Positions 20,690-31,382 of a stretch of DNA of 64,000 nt are shown here, piece by piece. The stretch comes from Serripes groenlandicus. Its lineage: Eukaryota; Mollusca; Bivalvia; Cardiida; Cardiidae. The position numbers and the translations under genes were made by a program. The stretch covers positions 26,835,047 to 26,899,046 of the forward strand of contig JASEVX010000010.1 of the NCBI GenBank assembly GCA_031761405.1, read 5' to 3'. Numbering within the stretch: the stretch's first letter is position 1; each line of letters opens with the position of its first letter. Below the pieces are notes generated by a model. The model saw nothing but the letters and a program-made list of their open reading frames with translations, had not been told where the DNA came from and did no database searches.

Positions 20690-23393
20690 TTCAATTTCAA
20701 TTCAATTCAACTTTATTAGCAATCGGCATAAAAACATGCCTTTGGCCATTTACAAACAACTTTAAGTGAAATATGGCAAAGACATACAGCAATATACATT
20801 CATGTACAATAAAAAAGTAGTCAATACATATTAATATACATGCAATATAACTATCAAACTATCGTTAAGGATTATTAAAATATTCATTTTGTTCAATACA
20901 CAATTTTCTAATTTTAAAAGCTTCTTTAATAAATGTTGCTAATTTAATTTGTACCTTTTTCCTATCATTCTTCATAAGAGATATAAATTTGTTTAAAGAA
21001 GGCCAACATGTAAAGTATCTAGGAAGTAATTGATTTTTAATCAATATATTTCGGACACACAAGTAAAAAATGGTATTCAGATTCAATCTGTTTTTGATTA
21101 CAAAATATACATAACCTATCATTTCTCTCAATATTATTGTATCTACCAGTTTATATTGCTAAGTGATGTGCTGATATCCGAAATCTTGTTAGTTGAATTC
21201 TAGATGTATCATTAGTAATGTAATGTAGGTATGATTCGAATTCTAAAGTGTTTTTATATTTAGAGTAATATTCTAATTTGCGTGATGCAATTAAACCTGC
21301 GCTCCATTCTTGGATATCGTCTTTGTATTATAGGAAAATAGTTTATATCTGGATTAAAATTGTCCCATATATGTGAAAGACCTAAATTATCAAGTTTTTC
21401 GTTTATGGTAAACGCCCAGCTATTGTCGTTCGTACATAATACATTACATTGTTGTACTTACACATCATACAAAATAGACCTACCGTTGTTTCGCTTTAAT
21501 TTAATCCAGTACTTTAAAGATCGTTCAATATCAATAACAGATAACGGTATTCTCCCGAGTTCACCTAAAACCGCAACATTTGTGTTTTGTTTTCTAACAC
21601 CCAATATAATTTTGCAAAATCTAATGTGTAATTTATTTATCTCATTATAATTATATATTCCCCAAACCTCGGAACCGTACAATAAAATTGGAACAACCAA
21701 TCTATCAAACAAGGATAGTTTTGTATTAAGATCAATATTAATTTTCTTAAAAAACGATAATAGACTATTCATTGCTCTTAGAGCCTGATCAGATAAGGAT
21801 TTGACTGCACAACGACGATTTCCTGTTTTAACTAGTTAACACCCAAATAAATAAAACTTTCAACTTCTTCAATTTTAGCATTATCAATGAACCACTCAAA
21901 ATTATGTCGTCGCTTTCTTTTTTAAAATATACATACTTTCGTCTTATTAACATTTATTTTCAGACTCCATCTAGTTGAATACATAGATATATTATCTAAT
22001 TGCGCCTGTAAGCTATTTTTGTCTGTTGTAAAAACGGCATATCATCTGCAAATAACAAAAGATATACTGAGAGCTGATTTAAATCAGACTCTGTCAAATT
22101 ATTAAAATTAAGTGACTCGCTTACATCATTTACGAATAATATATAAAGCAGAGGGGAGAGTGGTTCCCCTTGTTTCAATCCAAGTGCCATTTCAAAAAAA
22201 TCGGACAGTTTGTGAGTAGAAGAAATTTTAACACACGAAGAAACACGTTCATATAATGATTTAACAATATTCAAGAATTTACAACTTAAACCATTCTCGA
22301 CAAACTTTACCCATAAAGCGTCGCGAGAAATAGTATCAAAACACTTCTCATAATCTATAAAAGCACAATACAATTTACTGTTATGCGATAATACCTTATG
22401 AATAATGCTATGCAGGATAAAAACACAATCAACCGTACTTCGTTTATCTCTAAAACCAAACTGCGTATCGTTAAGAATATTTTCATTTTCACACCAATTA
22501 TTTAGTCTATTCCTTAAGCATAGTGAAAATATTTTAGCCATAGAATTTATTAGAGTTATACCTCTGTAATTACCAGGATAAGTAGGATCTCCCTTTTTAT
22601 AGATTGGGACTATAGTACCCCTAGTCCAAGATTCCGGATAAACACCACTTTCAAAAATCTTATTAAATATTTTAACTAAAAATGGTGATATAAAACCTTT
22701 AGCATCTATGAAAAAAATCGGGTACTACATAATCAATACCACAGCTCTTGTTTCTTGTTAAACTTGAGATAGTTTTAATAATTTCATTTTCATCAAAAGG
22801 TTTATCTAGTTCCTCTATATTAATATAAGTAACATTCTCATTAGACTCAAAGTTATTATTTTGGTTCGCAGATAAATACGAAAAATGTTCTGCAAAACTC
22901 CTCAGCAGATAAGTTCGATTCACAAGTTTTCCTTTTTTTATATTTCTTAATGAATTTCCAAAATTTTCTAGGACTCTTTCGACTCAATTCGCTAATTTTC
23001 GATTTCTCACGCATGTTATACTTATATTTACACTTCCGTTTTACTTTCCAAAAAATATTTCTACTTTCCAAAAATATGTGTCTATTTATTTCAGTTTTAT
23101 CGACCTCAACAATACGTTTTTTATTATAAAAAAACATATTTTGCCTTTTTGTATTCCTCATTAAACCATGGAGCTTTTTTAATATATTTATCTTTACCAG
23201 AATTAGAAATAAATGTTTTACCCAAGTTCAGATAGGAAACGTTTAAAATTGTCTCTGTAAAAGCATTGATGCTTTCATCAGTACTTTTTACACCATTCAC
23301 AAATTCATCAACAATATTTTCAAAAACACGTATTCTTTCATTCAAACTTTGATTTAATTGCTCACATTTATTGCTATCCCATACAATCTTGTT
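20690..23393 (-). pseudogene. LINE 3' half: reverse transcriptase and C-terminal region (inactive)
   Basis: Read on the minus strand: an RT domain with motif A FIDYEKCFD, the SPLLYILFVND block and the catalytic LLLFADDM (about 22030-22541). A frameshift near 22030 separates this from the continuing NISMYSTRWSLKINV. Further on are LYGSEVWG and a C-terminal finger-like CIFCNQKQIESEYHFLLVCP (about 21085-21120), then stop codons. The 3' end carries AATAAAG and a TTGAATTGAA repeat tail at about 20690-20720. This is the C-terminal half of an APE-class non-LTR retrotransposon lying in an intron of the surface-protein gene, antisense to it. Several frameshifts and stops make it inactive. Confidence 0.85.
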
Positions 23394-23445
23394 ATCCCCC
23401 GCTCTTTCGAAGAAAAAAAGGGGGGTTATTAATTTCGGTTTGTCC

Positions 23446-23496
<51 letters not shown>

Positions 23497-24667
23497 CGTC
23501 CGTCCGTCTGTCTGTCTGTCTGTCTGTCATTCTTTTCCGTGCAATAACTGCCACAAATGTGAGTTATGGCCCCTTATTTAACACAAAATGTCGTTTCTTG
23601 CTGTTTCCATGCAATAACTGCCACAAATGTAAACCGTTTTCTTTCAAACTTAGTAACAAGGTTAAATGCCTTAAGGGCTAGGACAAGTTTGATCGTCACT
23701 TTCGGCGGACTTTATTTAGTGGAGTTATGGCCCTTTATTTAACAAAAAAAGTCGTTTCTTGCTGTTTCCGTGCAATAACTGCCACAAATGTGAACCGTTT
23801 TTTTTTCAAACTTGGTAACAAGGTTAAATGCCTTAAGGGCTAGGCCAAGTTTGATCGTCACTTCGGGGGACTTTATTCGGTGGAGTTATGGACCCTTATT
23901 CAACAAAAAATGTTGTTTCTTGCTCTTTCCGTGCAATTACTGCCACAAATGTGATTTTTTTTTTCAAACTTGGTAACAAGGTTAAATGCCTTAAGGGCTA
24001 GGCCAAGTTCGATCGTCACTTTCAGCGGACTTTATTCGGTGGAGTTATGGCCCCTTATTTAACAAAAAATGTTGTTTCTTGCTGTTTCCGTGCAATAACT
24101 GCCACATATGTGAACGTTTTTTTTTTTTCAAAATTGGTTACAAGGTTAAATGCCTTAAGGGCTAGGCCAAGTTCGAACGTCACTTTCGGTGGACTTTATT
24201 CAGTGGAGTTATGGCCCCTTATTTAACAAAAAATGTCGTTTCTTGCTGTTTGTGGCAATAACTGCCACAAATGTGAACCGGTTTTTTTTTTCAAACTTGG
24301 TTACAAGGTTAAATGCCTTAAAGGCTAGGCCAAGTTCGATCGTCACTTTCGGTGGAGTTATGGCCCTTTATTTAACAAATTCTTGTTGTTTCTGTGCAAT
24401 AACTGTCATAAATGTGAACCGGTTTTTTTCAAACTTGGTAACAAGGTTAAATGCCTTAAGGGCTAGGCCTAGTTCGATTGTCACTTTCGGTTTGCTGTTT
24501 CCGTGCAATAACTGCCACAAACTTGGTAACAACCTAGGCCAAGTTCGTTTAATTTACCCTGTAATACATGTTCAATAAAAAGACTACTGACATGTTTAAA
24601 CCTAACCTCAACATTTTCCTACAATATTTCCTGCAAGCGGGGGATATAAATTTCATAAATTTGCTTG
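23394..24667 (+). mobile_element. Helentron-like tandem-array element (ATCCCCCGCT family) inside the LINE
   Basis: ATCCCCCGCT follows GTT at the left, and its complement AGCGGGGGAT stands near the right end. AAATT-TCAT-AATTT, a short hairpin, and GCTTG come next, then TTT in the flank. A TGTC/CGTC microsatellite (23445-23527) follows the left end. The core is about six units of ~155 bp with GTGCAATAACTGCCACAAATG, CAAGGTTAAATGCCTTAAGG and GGAGTTATGGCCCCTTATTT. It splits the LINE between the endonuclease and RT parts, so it is younger than the LINE. Confidence 0.75.
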
Positions 24668-26760
24668 TTTGTATACGTTTTCGTATTGTTAATGCCACTG
24701 TCGTTACCTGTATATTTTAAAGGAAAACTAATCTGACAGTTATCCGAAAATTCATTCAAACTTAGCACGTTGAAAACATCTATCGAATCAAAATTCTACA
24801 CTCGATCCCGTGGACCTACGATTAACTGTAAAACATGTACAATCACCTTTTTCTAATCTACCGTTGACAATATGCAAATCGGTCTGTTTACAAAGGGTCA
24901 ACAGCTTATTACCAAATGTATTCACGTTTTTATCAACGGACTTTCTAACCGGTAATTTATTATAACTAGTTGAAGTTTCGGGCATATCAACATATCTATT
25001 CAAGTTAATGTTTCAACAAAGTCTTGGTTTTCCCTCACTCTGGCGTTTAAATCGCGTGTTAGGAAAATATCACCCTTATCAGAATACAATAAGATATCAT
25101 CATTCAGTAGTTCAAAAAAGTCACATTCATACAAATCTGAGTGCACATTACTATATACAGTAGAACGTTCTGGTGGAACGTAACATACACAAAAATACAA
25201 ATCATTATCAAATCCAAAACTGTCGTTATTCAATTTAAACCATAGTATACCTCTGTTATTGATTTTAATCAAATCCAGTTTATCCGTTAACCACTTTTTA
25301 AAGTACACTGCTACACCCCCACTATCTCGTTTCGCTCTACGATTAGTTTTAGGTCTATAACACATATATTGCTGATACCCATCAATGTCTACATTGCTAT
25401 TTTTAGCACACCACGTCTTAGTGAACAATAAAACATCATAATCGTTGATAAACTTTAAAAAATCCACATCCAATAACTTATTTACAAGCCCATTTACATT
25501 CCACTGCAGACATTTAAGCCGATTGCTTGATTCATATAGCCTGGCACGTGCTCCACGATCCTGTGTAACTTCTGTCGTCTGCAATTTACTATTCACATAC
25601 AGTTTATCATATGATAGGACTGCAAGCTTTCCCTCGTCCTTAGCTTTTCGTAGAGCCGGGTATAAAATACGACGCCGTTCTTGTATTTCACGGAGAAATT
25701 GGTCACTGATCCTATAATCAGTCTCCCTTAACTTATCATAGCCTGCTTGTTTTATTGTCATTTTGTCGGGGAAATAATTGTACTTCACTACAAAAGGTCT
25801 ACTCTTGCCTGGTTTAAATGTCCCTAGACGATGGGCTCTGTCCATTTTAATGCTTTTCGCGTTTTCTAGCCCAAGCTGACTTTCACTAAAGTTAACTATT
25901 TTAGTTTGACAATTTTCCTCACTGCGTAGTTGCCATGATTCGCATTCAGGAATTCCATAACAAATTATTCTGCATCGATCGTGAATGTAGATCCAGCACC
26001 TCCTCATTTAAACGTGAATTCTCCTGTTTGACCTTCGTAAACTCAGTACTTATGAATTCAAACTTCTTCGTTTCTGCCACCATTTGTTTCTGCAAGTCAT
26101 TGCATTTGGAACTTACATCATCAAATGTCTGCGAGTCATATGCTCTGCTTGTTTCAAGTTCCGTTATAGTTTTATTTGTGTTGGTCATGGTTGATTCAAG
26201 GGAAGTAACTCGTTTTTTCAAAACTTAACATTTTAGAGCTCAGATTTGACACCTGCTGTTCAATACTCGTCAACGCAGCAAGTTTTTGATCCACAGTCTC
26301 CAATTTGGATTCAAGTCTGCCAAGCATAGATTGAATCTGTGTTATATCACCCATGTTAGTATTTGGCTGTGGCAGCTGATAGTTGTGTGTCTGCTGATTC
26401 CAGCCTGATGGGGGAGTCTGAAATTGTACAGCATAATTCAGGGGTTGCTCTGACTTTTGCTGTGGTGTATCAAACTGAGGTGCTGCTGTGTAATATTGAT
26501 GTGGGGGGGTGGGGGTCCAGACTGCACCTGGTGTTTGCATAACTGCCCTGGTTGCGGACAGAGGCACTTGTTGGACTATACCGTTAGACGGACTCACAAT
26601 ACCTGGTGTATTCTGTGAAGAAAATATAGGTTACTGACCGTTCACTGTTTGTTGTTTATCCGGTAAATCGCTCACCGTATCAGGCGAAGATAAATTCCGC
26701 TTCTTTGTGTTTGGTTTCTTTGTCTTGCTTCTCACCATTCGTGCGGCGTTATATCCTCAA
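24668..26760 (-). pseudogene. LINE 5' half: ORF1-like coiled coil and RRM, then APE endonuclease (inactive)
   Basis: Minus strand, right to left. A start at 26738 (MVRSKTKKPNTKKRNLSSPD) runs to an early stop. Next is a Pro/Gln-rich stretch and a coiled coil (LGRLESKLETVDQKLAALT, then LETSRAYDSQTF), followed by an L1-ORF1-like RNA-binding fold with MDRAHRLGTFKPGKSRPFVV. The endonuclease follows in the same frame: LKCLQWNVNGL at its start and RDLNARV near the end. The catalytic glutamate of the usual ETW motif is Lys (FTKTW) and GDFN reads RDLN, so the endonuclease should be dead. Frame shifts occur near 26210 and 25000. The ORF1 type suggests the L1/Tx1 side of the APE LINEs. Confidence 0.8.
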
Positions 26761-27039
26761 AGTATTATAACAAACTTTGTATAGACTCCATATAGTAATG
26801 CACTCGTTACTTATAATCAATTATCCATCATCATATCTCTATTTAGATCCCCGTAACATGATCTTGTTCATAAATATCTGATGCAAATGTCTCAAAAGTC
26901 GTATATCTCTCTCGTTCTTTTAACAAGTTTACGCTTTATCTTCAGTCCTGTCTAATTGTATTATATTGTTGTATATATTGTATACTGAGCCGGTGGCCTA
27001 AATACTTGAAATAAATTATGTCTATTTCTATGTCTATGT

Positions 27040-27235
27040 CTAGTAAAAATCTTCTTTAGCATAAGTAACTTGCCATTTTGTAGAAATGTGCTTTGGGTGA
27101 CCCTGTACAAGATTATTTCATGCCATTTTTATTGATAAAAAAAATATTTATTGTGGTTAGCATGACTCACTTTGCATTACTCAGGTGGGCGATCCAGGGC
27201 CATTGTGACCCTTTTATTTAATTGTTCCTTACTAA
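27040..27235 (+). repeat. Right-end fragment of a GCTCACCTGA-family element
   Basis: One array unit (CATTTTGTAGAAATGTGC) is followed by TACTCAGGTGGGCGATCCAGG and a weakened hairpin GGGCCATTGTGACCC with TTTTATTT in place of TCTTG. From 27236 to 27595 the intron shows little beyond one more degraded unit (AACATGGCCGCTAGGGG). Confidence 0.45.
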
Positions 27236-27595
27236 TCGAAAGAGAACTAGACAACAGATGAACTTAACACTTAAAATTGTGGGAAAAGGAGCAATGAGGA
27301 ATATCTGAAAACACGATGGGAAAAATAGCATTGTTTACGTACATGTTCAGCTCTTTTTTCAAAATTTCACTTTCAAACTTCATCTTACATTTTCCTTCTC
27401 AATAGTATTAAAATCAAAATACTTTAAATTCTATTCATTAAATCACGTGAACAAGTCTGTTAAGTGCTGAACTTTAAAATATTCTTGTTACAAATGTGAT
27501 CCTTTAAAATCAATCCTTTGAACAACATGGCCGCTAGGGGAGCTGCTTGTTTTACTAATATGTATCTTAAAAAAGTATCTTTACATAATCATCGA

Positions 27596-28698
27596 TTAGT
27601 AATTACATTGAATGTAGCATAAATAAATTCAACCGGAACCCGATTCTTTTCTCTAAAAGGAAAGGGAATATTCAGTATGTTTTAATTAACATGATTATGT
27701 AACTCAATAAGAAAGTCAATATTCTCTTGAAATACCATTTTAAACATTTGGTAGATTAAAGTTATCATGGCCTTGATGAAAAGTTATCTACAAGAAAGGG
27801 AAAAATGTTAAGATATAGTAACAGACAAGAGTTGTGTTTACAATGTATAAACACCCGGAATTAACATTTGCACTAATCTTCTTTTATTTTAAATAGTCAA
27901 TAATGGACAGATAATCGCATTACATGTACTTAACCGATCTATAGCAGTAAATGCTCATATATAGCAATGTATCATGCAGCCACAATAACTTAAAGATTTT
28001 AAGTATTTATGTTTGTGTGCTGGCCACGTGGTTGTACAGAGAGTGATATTATTTACTTAAAGGAAGGTCACTACACTTAAGAAAATGAATGTCACTCGAA
28101 CAAACTTTTTTATGCATAAGAGTGACACGGGAAATGACAAAGTTATACATTTTTAAATTTTGTATATTTTCCAGCAGTTTAAGATTTCCAGCGTGTCATG
28201 GAAAATGTGAAAGGTTTCTATGGAATAATTACACATATTGACGGACAATTTCCAACATTTTCATATTTTTACATGAAATTCCATGGTTTTTGTTCCCTGG
28301 AAACTTTTTCCTGTGTGCTTGTTTAATAATAATTTTGTGTCGAAAATAGTCCTTTTTAAAAGTCCTAGTTCAACCCCGAATTCTTTATGTTATTGTAGCA
28401 AGGACAACAACATCAAGATGAAATGGCGCCATTGAATATTGAAGTTGATAGAGGGGGAAACTATCCGGTATATGTAGAAAACATTCCCGTGCAGGAGGAA
28501 ATTCCCAGCGAGCAGGAAGAAAACCCCAACGGGCATGAAGAAAACCCCAACGGGCAGGAAGAAAACCCCAACGGGCAGGCAGAACCCTATCCAGAACCTG
28601 AAGATGACCCTATCGCAAATGTGATTTACACACTTACTTCAAATAATTTTAATTGGCATTTAAATCAGTATATTTACATTATCATCAATGAGTAATTA
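27596..28698 (+). repeat. Segmental duplication, copy 1 (contains a duplicated exon)
   Basis: The block starts at AATTCAACCGGAACCCGATTC and includes ACAAGAAAGGGAAAAATG, TGTATCATGCAGCCACAATA, GACAAAGTTATACATTTTT and the exon at 28399. The same order recurs from about 28706, interrupted at 29220-34324 and resuming to 34825. Identity is high outside the exon 3' half. This is a direct tandem duplication of about 1.1 kb inside the gene. Confidence 0.85.
28399..28620 (+). CDS. Duplicated cytoplasmic exon, upstream copy (possibly decayed)
   Basis: TATGTTATTGTAG opens a phase-0 frame QGQQHQDEMAPLNIE that is clearly paralogous to the exon at 34588 (QEQQHQDEIAALNIG). Its middle has three copies of a 21-bp unit encoding EENPNGQ/H, absent from the other copy. 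The good donor of the second copy is not present. The nearest GT (AAAT|GTGATT) would end in phase 0, which would allow splicing only into the phase-0 acceptor at 34588, giving a tail with both copies in series. The alternative is that this copy is skipped and drifting. The PPVY motif of the other copy is lost here. Confidence 0.45.
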
Positions 28699-29219
28699 CA
28701 ATAAATGGAATAGATTAATTCAACCGGAACCCGATTCCTTTCTCTAAAAGAAAAGGGAATATTTAATTTGTTTTATTTAACATGATTATGTAACTCACCA
28801 ATTTTAAATACCAAGAAAGTAAATATTCTCTTGAAATACCATTTTAAACATTTGGTAGATTAGAGTTATCATGGCCTTAATGAAAAGTTATCTACAAGAA
28901 AGGGAAAAATGTTAAGATATAGTAACAGACAAGAGTTGTGTTTACAATGTATAAACACCCGGAATTGACATGTGCACTAATCTTCTTTTATTTTAAATAG
29001 TCAATAATGGATAGATAATCGCATTACATGTACTTAACCGATCTATAGCAGTAAATGCTCATATATATAGCAATGTATCATGCAGCCACAATAACTGAAA
29101 GCTTTTAAGTATTTATGTTTGTGTTCTGGCCACATGATTGTACAGAGAGTGATATTATTTAATTAAAAAGGGAGGTCACTCCATTTTAGAAAACGAAGAT
29201 CACTCCAACAACCCTTTTT
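28699..29219 (+). repeat. Segmental duplication, copy 2, left part
   Basis: Matches 27605-28115 closely (AATTCAACCGGAACCCGATTC through CTCCAACAACCC). Copy 2 then stops at a T run and resumes at 34325. Confidence 0.85.
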
Positions 29220-29382
29220 AGCTCGACTTTTCGAAAGAAAAGGCTAGCTATACTACTCGCCTCGGCGTCGGCGTCGGCGTTGGTGTCACACCTTGGTTAA
29301 TGTTTTTGTACCAATTCCCTTTTTTGTCAAAACCATTTCAGATATTGCTTTAAACTTACAACACTTAATCATTACCTCTATC

Positions 29383-29623
29383 GTATCTGACTCGTGATCT
29401 GGAGGTCACGGGTTCGATACCCGGTTGCGGCGACATTCTTTCGGGCGATGTTTTTCATTGCCTCTCACATCTGATCTATGTGAGAAAGTAGTCAGTGGCT
29501 TCGAAAGAATGTTGTGTAAGTACTGGTGTGGGAAAGCCAGGAAAACATGGGTAGGTGCACTGACCGCCGTGATATGACCAAAGCTGTTGAAAGCGGCGTT
29601 TAACTCCAAACAAACAAACAAAA
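29383..29623 (+). mobile_element. tRNA-derived SINE with 13-bp target duplication
   Basis: CATTACCTCTATC stands on both sides (29370-29382 and 29624-29636). The head resembles a tRNA, with a B box GGTTCGATACC at 29411-29421. The body includes TGGTGTGGGAAAGCCAGG and GACCGCCGTGATATGACC, and the tail is GAAAGCGGCGTTTAACTCC followed by CAAA repeats. The perfect duplication and intact order mark a fairly recent LINE-mediated insertion. The tail wording is of the kind seen in mollusc SINEs. Confidence 0.85.
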
Positions 29624-30075
29624 CATTACCTCTATCAACAGACAAGAGTACATAACTCTGTCAAGGTTTTTGGAAAATATATGGCTCAAGGTGAGCTATC
29701 CTGATCACACTTCTAACGTTTTAAGGTGTAATTCTTAACTTGATACAATGATATATACATGTTAACGTATTTTATCGTCTGAAATACATTATAACATTCT
29801 TTGAATTATTTTGTAAAACACATTACCACTGCGGTAGACTTGGCCGTATCATGCAAAACCATGTGTTGCCTATCGCCGGGAGCTACAGCATGTGTTTGAA
29901 TACAAATCGCATATAAGTTTTTCTGTTTTCTGAGAACGGCCATTATATGATATTCTCGATGTCGGTTTTGTTAGTGGCGTTGCGAAAACACTTAACCTTG
30001 GCCTTAACACAAAATCAGGTCTAGATCTTCAAAAGTAACTTAAATTTCATGTTGCGAGTTTCCGCAAGGTCCATA

Positions 30076-30400
30076 ACTCGGTATGTAATAGTAGTACCTA
30101 CCCGAGTTATTATTGTGCATGTGTATATTAGAAAGAGCGAGCATTGACAAGAAAAAGAATATGGGACTGTACTTATGAGCACAGTTACTCCATTATCGGA
30201 ACGGTAACAAGAAAGAGAAGTTTAACCGTGCTAACAATATCGTGGGGATAAATTACAACAATCGTCATTGTAACGCAGGCTAGATAAGAGATATACTTTT
30301 GACAAAATGGTACAAAACCGTAACGACATTCACTACATTCGTGAATAAAATTATACACATGTTCACTAACTCGGGTAGGTACTACTATTACATACCGAGT
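30076..30400. mobile_element. MITE with 34-bp perfect inverted repeats and ATA flanks
   Basis: ACTCGGTATGTAATAGTAGT begins the left arm (30076-30109); the right arm (30367-30400) is its exact complement. Each arm is itself bounded by ACTCGG and CCGAGT. ATA lies on both sides. No coding capacity. It is nested within the CACAC element. Confidence 0.75.
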
Positions 30401-31358
30401 ATAGGTATGAATATAAAATTTATAAACTTATAAAAAAAAAATGTACATATATATACTAAGTCTGTGAATCTCGCAGAAACACCCATTTCAATATACCAAA
30501 CATGTTAAAATGAATTTAAGTATGAACCGTTTTTGTATGTACTGAAACTAGAAACTTCCGTTTGTGTATAAGTATATTTCCAATATTTACGATTTTATAT
30601 TGAGACTAGCTAACCCAACACGACATGAACTTCCTCTACAAAATTGGTCGTTGTAAATTGTATGTGGCAAACGGTTAGCTGCTGAACATGTATTTAAATG
30701 TTTAACTCTGTTAAATATTTGTATTCCCTTTAAATTGTTTATTAAAATCGTCATACATGTGTATTATTAGACAAAGGTGTAAGACCAAATGGGAACTTAG
30801 TTAAATTGTGCGTATACTTCAAATTACCTCCCTTTAAGTACTTCCAGGAATTTTTGTTCTTGTGATTCGTATGAATAAGTTTGATAAATATTAAAATTTC
30901 AACTAGACGGCAAAATTTAGTTTTGAAACAGATATTTCTGTGGTTTATATATGTTCATGTCTGCACCTCTTCATCTAATTACTACGTAATATATGATAGC
31001 ACATAAGGAACCAGATTACATTTACCACGCGCCTCTGTTGTTCATGGTTTCCGGTTTAACATACTATCGAACTAATAAAGCGTCTGAGGCAGGTAACCAA
31101 TTCAGTTTACTGTTTAGACTAGATACAGAATGAATTTCGCTTAAATAAAAATTTACATAAATTCAATTAATATACTGGCCTTTGTCTTTTGTTTTTAATT
31201 TTTAAAACTCACACATGTATATAAATTGTAAAAGAGATGTTTTAAAAGTCATTACCTTAAATTAATGTACTTAGTAAGGACAAAAAAAATCAAGATATGT
31301 GGTCACGCTGGCAGGTCTAAATATTCTCCTTGTTCGGAATTTCTAAGTATCCATACAG

Positions 31359-31382
31359 GAAGCCGCCTTCTGGCGGCTTCCA
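31359..31382. other. Short GC-rich hairpin
   Basis: GGAAGCCGCC-TTCT-GGCGGCTTCC is a perfect 10-bp stem in AT-rich DNA. It resembles a terminator in shape, but in an animal intron it is more likely part of a transposon end. Confidence 0.5.

Noticed and set aside
24189..24578. 129-codon frame on the plus strand
   Set aside because: It is a read-through of the 155-bp array units of the element at 23394-24667.
31359..31382. Rho-independent terminator
   Set aside because: Shape fits, but the DNA is eukaryotic and there is no following T run; treated as a plain hairpin.
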